Below are positions 61,290-64,000 of a stretch of 64,000 nucleotides of DNA, piece by piece; position 1 is the first letter of the stretch, and every line of letters begins with the position of its first letter. The notes under the pieces were generated by a model. That model saw only the letters and a program-made list of their open reading frames with translations. It was not told the origin of the DNA and did no database searches. The position numbers and the translations under genes were made by a program. Origin of the DNA: QFNR01 sp043842855. GTDB lineage: Bacteria; Pseudomonadota; Gammaproteobacteria; Burkholderiales; Neisseriaceae. The stretch lies in contig JBBPJF010000001.1 of assembly GCA_043842855.1 (NCBI GenBank), positions 186,001 through 250,000 on the forward strand, read 5' to 3'.

Positions 61290-62012
61290 TTAAAGGATAC
61301 GTGAACGATAAAAAAAGGTTCTCCATATGCTAATCGATAACATGTAGGCAGAACTTCCCCACCATAATATCCAGATAATAGTTTCTATGCTTCTTTCTCG
61401 AGCATATTCCGCCAGCATTAAACTAGTGGCAAACCAAATTCCCGTCATTAGTATATTGAGAGGCATAAGCCTTCTAACCCGGAAGGGATGTAGAAACTTA
61501 CTGGTAGAAAATGTCAGTAAACACAATAGAAAGAAGATAATCTCATTAGCCCATGGTTTTAAATCTAAAACATAGCCATATAACGCTACTATATTCCAAG
61601 TCGCCGGAAATCCCACGAAATAGTTATCTCGACTCTTCATTTGTACATTGGAAAAACAGTACAACGAAGTCATTAAGATAGCAGCTAAAGTTACCAGTGC
61701 TAAATAGGCAGGCAGACGCACATAGTAGTAGATAAAAAGGGCCGGAATAAATACGTAGTTAAGGTAATCTACGATTAAATCTAAAGCTGATCCATCTACC
61801 TGTGGTAGGGTATTTTTGACGTCAAACTTCCGTGCTAAGGTTCCGTCAATCCCATCAATTAATAAAGAGACCGCTAACCACAGAACGCATTCTCCTGGCT
61901 GATCATTCAGGATTGCAAGCAACGCTAGGCCGCCAAATACAACTCCTGAAGCAGTAAACAAATGCACCGCCCAAGCCAGGGCTTTCGCTTTAGGTATATT
62001 CATCTTTAACAC
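61290..62012 (-). CDS. pcs: Phosphatidylcholine synthase, 240 aa
   Basis: Makes phosphatidylcholine in one step from CDP-diacylglycerol and free choline, in the inner membrane. Seven or eight hydrophobic spans are visible; the CDP-alcohol transferase motif is present as DGIDGTLARKFDV, then DGSALDLIVDYLNY with the catalytic Asp residues, in the spacing used by Pcs rather than by PgsA or PssA. Length matches known Pcs proteins (about 240 aa). GTG 62012 has GAAGGG close by; ATG 62003 is possible. Since bacteria rarely make choline, the enzyme points to a host or environment rich in choline. Confidence 0.93.
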   Translation of the reverse strand: MLKMNIPKAKALAWAVHLFTASGVVFGGLALLAILNDQPGECVLWLAVSLLIDGIDGTLARKFDVKNTLPQVDGSALDLIVDYLNYVFIPALFIYYYVRLPAYLALVTLAAILMTSLYCFSNVQMKSRDNYFVGFPATWNIVALYGYVLDLKPWANEIIFFLLCLLTFSTSKFLHPFRVRRLMPLNILMTGIWFATSLMLAEYARERSIETIIWILWWGSSAYMLSISIWRTFFYRSRIL

Positions 62013-62076
62013 TTGCCCTTCGATAAACGGCTATTCTAACAAAAAAACCTACTTCCAAATGGGCAATTGCGCCCCT

Positions 62077-63267
62077 TTATAACGAAGCCAGTCTAGCGGT
62101 ATCTTTAGCAATCATCAACTCTTCATTCGTCGGGATTACTAGGACAATAGGCCCTCTCCTAGAGAGAACTGAAATTTCCCCTTCTATAACTGACTCATTT
62201 GCTAAATCATCGAGTACAAAGCCTAGTATGCTTAGTTGATCTACTACGCTTTTCCTCACTAGAGCTGAATGCTCACCAATTCCACCCGTAAATACCAAGG
62301 CCTCTATTTTCTTTGTAGCTACTGCCATAGCAGCTATTCCTTGTGCAATTCGGTAAGTAAACATTTGAAGTGCCAGTTGTGCCTGCTCATGCCCTTGCTC
62401 TGCCGCTTGAGTGATCTCTCTTAAGTCATTTGAAACCCCAGAAATACCCAGCAAACCACTTTCCAGATTAAGTAATTGGGTAGTTTCCTTAATCCCCATA
62501 TGTGCATTTTCTTGCAAAAAAGTGAAGATATTTGGATCTACACTACCACTTCTAGTGCCCATAATAAGACCTTCTAGAGGTGTTAAGCCCATAGTAGTAT
62601 CCATGGATTGGCCCTCAAGCACTGCGCATAAGGAAGCACCATTCCCTAAATGCGCAATAACCATAGTAGAAATAGCTTTGCCTCTTCCCCTTAAAAAAAG
62701 CCTTGCCTCCTCACTAACATAACGGTAACTGGTTCCATGCATACCGTATTTTCTAATACCATATTTCTCATGATAGCCTAAAGGAATGCCATAAAGATAA
62801 GCATGGCGGGGCATAGTCTGGTGGAATGAGGTATCAAACACTGCTACTTGAGGTAATTGTGGAAATATCCTTTGGGCTAAACGGATACCTTGTAAATTAG
62901 CAGGGTTGTGCAATGGAGCGAGGACAATACAGTCCTCTATAGCCTGTAAAACTGTATCCGTAATCAGTGTAGAAGCTTTGAAGGCTTCTCCACCATGAAT
63001 CACTCGATGGCCAACAGCTTGAATATTCTTATGTAACCCTCGTTTTTCTAAATCCTTTAACAATGCCTCCAGCGCTCCCTCATGAGTGAAGTTGCAACTT
63101 AAGTTAACTAAGCCTTTAGCTTCCCCTTTTCGAATATGTAGTTGTGCCGATGATGAATTTAATTTCTCAGCCAGATAACTAATTTGAATCTGGCCCGACT
63201 TATGATCTATTAGTACACTTTTGATAGAAGAGCTACCACAATTCAAGACTAATACTAGATTTTTCAT
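62077..63267 (-). CDS. ackA: Acetate kinase, 396 aa
   Basis: Interconverts acetate plus ATP and acetyl phosphate plus ADP. Seen: LVLNCGSSSIKSVLID at the start, HRVIHGGEAF, VFDTSFHQTMP, MHGTSYRYV, LTPLEGLIMGTRSGSVDP and FTGGIGEHSALVR, all family marks. The start at 63267 has GGAAGGAGG 3 nt upstream of ATG; the open frame to 63351 is not needed. Length equals other AckA proteins (about 400 aa). pta, the usual partner, is not next to it and not in the window, so acetyl phosphate would come from elsewhere. Confidence 0.96.
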   Translation of the reverse strand: MKNLVLVLNCGSSSIKSVLIDHKSGQIQISYLAEKLNSSSAQLHIRKGEAKGLVNLSCNFTHEGALEALLKDLEKRGLHKNIQAVGHRVIHGGEAFKASTLITDTVLQAIEDCIVLAPLHNPANLQGIRLAQRIFPQLPQVAVFDTSFHQTMPRHAYLYGIPLGYHEKYGIRKYGMHGTSYRYVSEEARLFLRGRGKAISTMVIAHLGNGASLCAVLEGQSMDTTMGLTPLEGLIMGTRSGSVDPNIFTFLQENAHMGIKETTQLLNLESGLLGISGVSNDLREITQAAEQGHEQAQLALQMFTYRIAQGIAAMAVATKKIEALVFTGGIGEHSALVRKSVVDQLSILGFVLDDLANESVIEGEISVLSRRGPIVLVIPTNEELMIAKDTARLASL

Positions 63268-63408
63268 AGACCTCCTTCCCAAAGCTCGGCCAGAAACCAC
63301 CTCCCCTTTTAAATGGAGGAATGGAACCAGCCCAGAAAAAGAGCATAGCAAGGCTAGCTCACTACAACTCCAGAAAAATTTGACTAAGATCAGTTGACTG
63401 TTTCTAAG

Positions 63409-64000
63409 CTAAACTTTTTTATCATCACGATGTACCATCAAACCTGCGAAAGTTTGTGCTACTGGCATAATTTCTATCGAATTAATATTGACATGCGTGG
63501 GCTGTTGATAGATCCACAATACAATTTCAGCAATATCCTGCGGCTTGAGATAGTTTACCTCTCGATAAACAGCCCTCGCTTTCTGCTCATCTCCTTTAAA
63601 GCGCACTTGTGAAAATTCGGTTTCTCCACAGAGTCCTGGCTCAACATTAGTTATTCTTATACCCTTATCAGCCAGATCTGCTCTCAAATTTTTACTGAAT
63701 TGTTTGACGAATGCTTTAGATGCTCCATATACGTTTGCTCCATAATAGGGATAAGAACCTGCTGTAGAGCCGATGTTAATGATGTGTCCACTTCTCTTTC
63801 TCACCAATGCAGGCAGTAACTTCCGAGTAACATATAGTAAGCCACTGATATTGGTCTGAACCATAATTTCCCAATCAATCCACTCAGTCTGATGTGCTGG
63901 TTCTAAACCTAGTGCCAACCCTGCATTGTTAATTAATAGGTCAATATCTTCCCAGTCCCCTTTCAATGAAGCTAAGCCCTGATCTACTGACTGATAACTA
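63409..64000 (-). CDS. ydfG: Short-chain dehydrogenase, YdfG-like, N-terminal part cut by window edge
   Basis: Rossmann-fold oxidoreductase; E. coli YdfG acts on 3-hydroxy acids and on serine-type substrates with NADP. Seen: LLINNAGLALGLEPAH, HIINIGSTAGSYPYYGANVYGASKAF with the Tyr-x3-Lys pair, VEPGLCGETEFSQVRFKGD and HVNINSIEIMPV, all very close to YdfG. The frame continues to the right edge (11 more codons beyond TTG 63966 read as coding), so the start and the nucleotide-binding glycine motif lie outside the window. The listed end is the edge, not the true start. Confidence 0.9.
   Translation of the reverse strand, partial: SYQSVDQGLASLKGDWEDIDLLINNAGLALGLEPAHQTEWIDWEIMVQTNISGLLYVTRKLLPALVRKRSGHIINIGSTAGSYPYYGANVYGASKAFVKQFSKNLRADLADKGIRITNVEPGLCGETEFSQVRFKGDEQKARAVYREVNYLKPQDIAEIVLWIYQQPTHVNINSIEIMPVAQTFAGLMVHRDDKKV

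Noticed and set aside
1..64000. CRISPR arrays, prophage, insertion sequences, rRNA and large biosynthetic clusters
   Set aside because: No regularly spaced repeats, transposase or integrase motifs, phage genes, rRNA or modular synthase domains were seen on either strand.

Overview
The window reads as a piece of a gammaproteobacterial chromosome. The evidence is gene content and gene order: a divergent fur/bamE pair, hisE followed by tatABC, acpP-fabF, Slt70-type slt, lpxB, lolA, DjlA-type J proteins and an rpe-gph pair. The species or order cannot be fixed from sequence alone. GC content is moderate to low, and GTG, TTG and even a probable CTG start are common. About 84 % of the window is coding by my tally. 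The rest lies in long stretches with no convincing gene (about 0.4 to 1.4 kb each), and the left edge holds a decayed piece of secY. That pattern fits a genome that is losing genes, as in host-associated bacteria, but this is an inference.

Layout. 1-2.8 kb: secY remnant and a large Cys- and Gln-rich lipoprotein with a strong terminator. 2.9-12.8 kb: argG, trkH-slt, lpxB, alaS and a membrane-anchored unknown. 12.8-13.8 kb: mostly empty, with a possible 31-residue membrane peptide and a good promoter. 13.8-15.6 kb: hisE-tatA-tatB-tatC. 15.8-19.4 kb: a DUF4298-like gene, a 1.4 kb gene-poor stretch with small hairpins, and ahcY. 19.4-22.5 kb: a coupled cluster of an unknown gene, gltS, a stand-alone rnfB and a second unknown gene. 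22.6-29.1 kb: rnr, a fatty-acid desaturase with its ferredoxin reductase, and a TenA-like gene. 29.1-29.8 kb: tRNA-Ser, tRNA-Val and tRNA-Asp. 29.7-40.4 kb: dense housekeeping (rsgA, fur, bamE, dapB, trmB, rnhB, rph, yicC, lolA, nadE, ssb, a lytic transglycosylase, pyrC, tusA). 40.4-47.5 kb: two tandem djlA-like genes, mutS, pgi, pncC. 47.7-51 kb: a LysE-type exporter, fabF, acpP and a ComEA-like protein. 51.3-54.5 kb: macAB-type efflux. 54.8-64 kb: the overlapping rpe-gph-recX operon, agcS, dinB, a CvrA/NhaP2-type antiporter, pcs, ackA and a short-chain dehydrogenase cut by the window edge.

How the parts fit. Most genes serve information handling (alaS, mutS, dinB, recX, ssb, rnr, rph, rnhB, trmB, rsgA), envelope building (lpxB, lolA, bamE, two lytic transglycosylases, tat), ion balance (trkH, CvrA type) and small-molecule uptake (gltS, agcS). 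Lipid genes stand out: an acyl-chain desaturase with a dedicated reductase, and phosphatidylcholine synthase, which uses free choline and so suggests contact with a eukaryotic host or its debris.

No CRISPR array, prophage, insertion sequence or biosynthetic cluster is visible. The most interesting observations are a NAD synthetase whose glutaminase half has lost all three catalytic residues, a dinB that appears to start at CTG, an rsgA reading frame that ends inside the antisense of tRNA-Asp, the tandem djlA pair, the unknown lipoprotein, and two unknown proteins coupled to gltS and rnfB.
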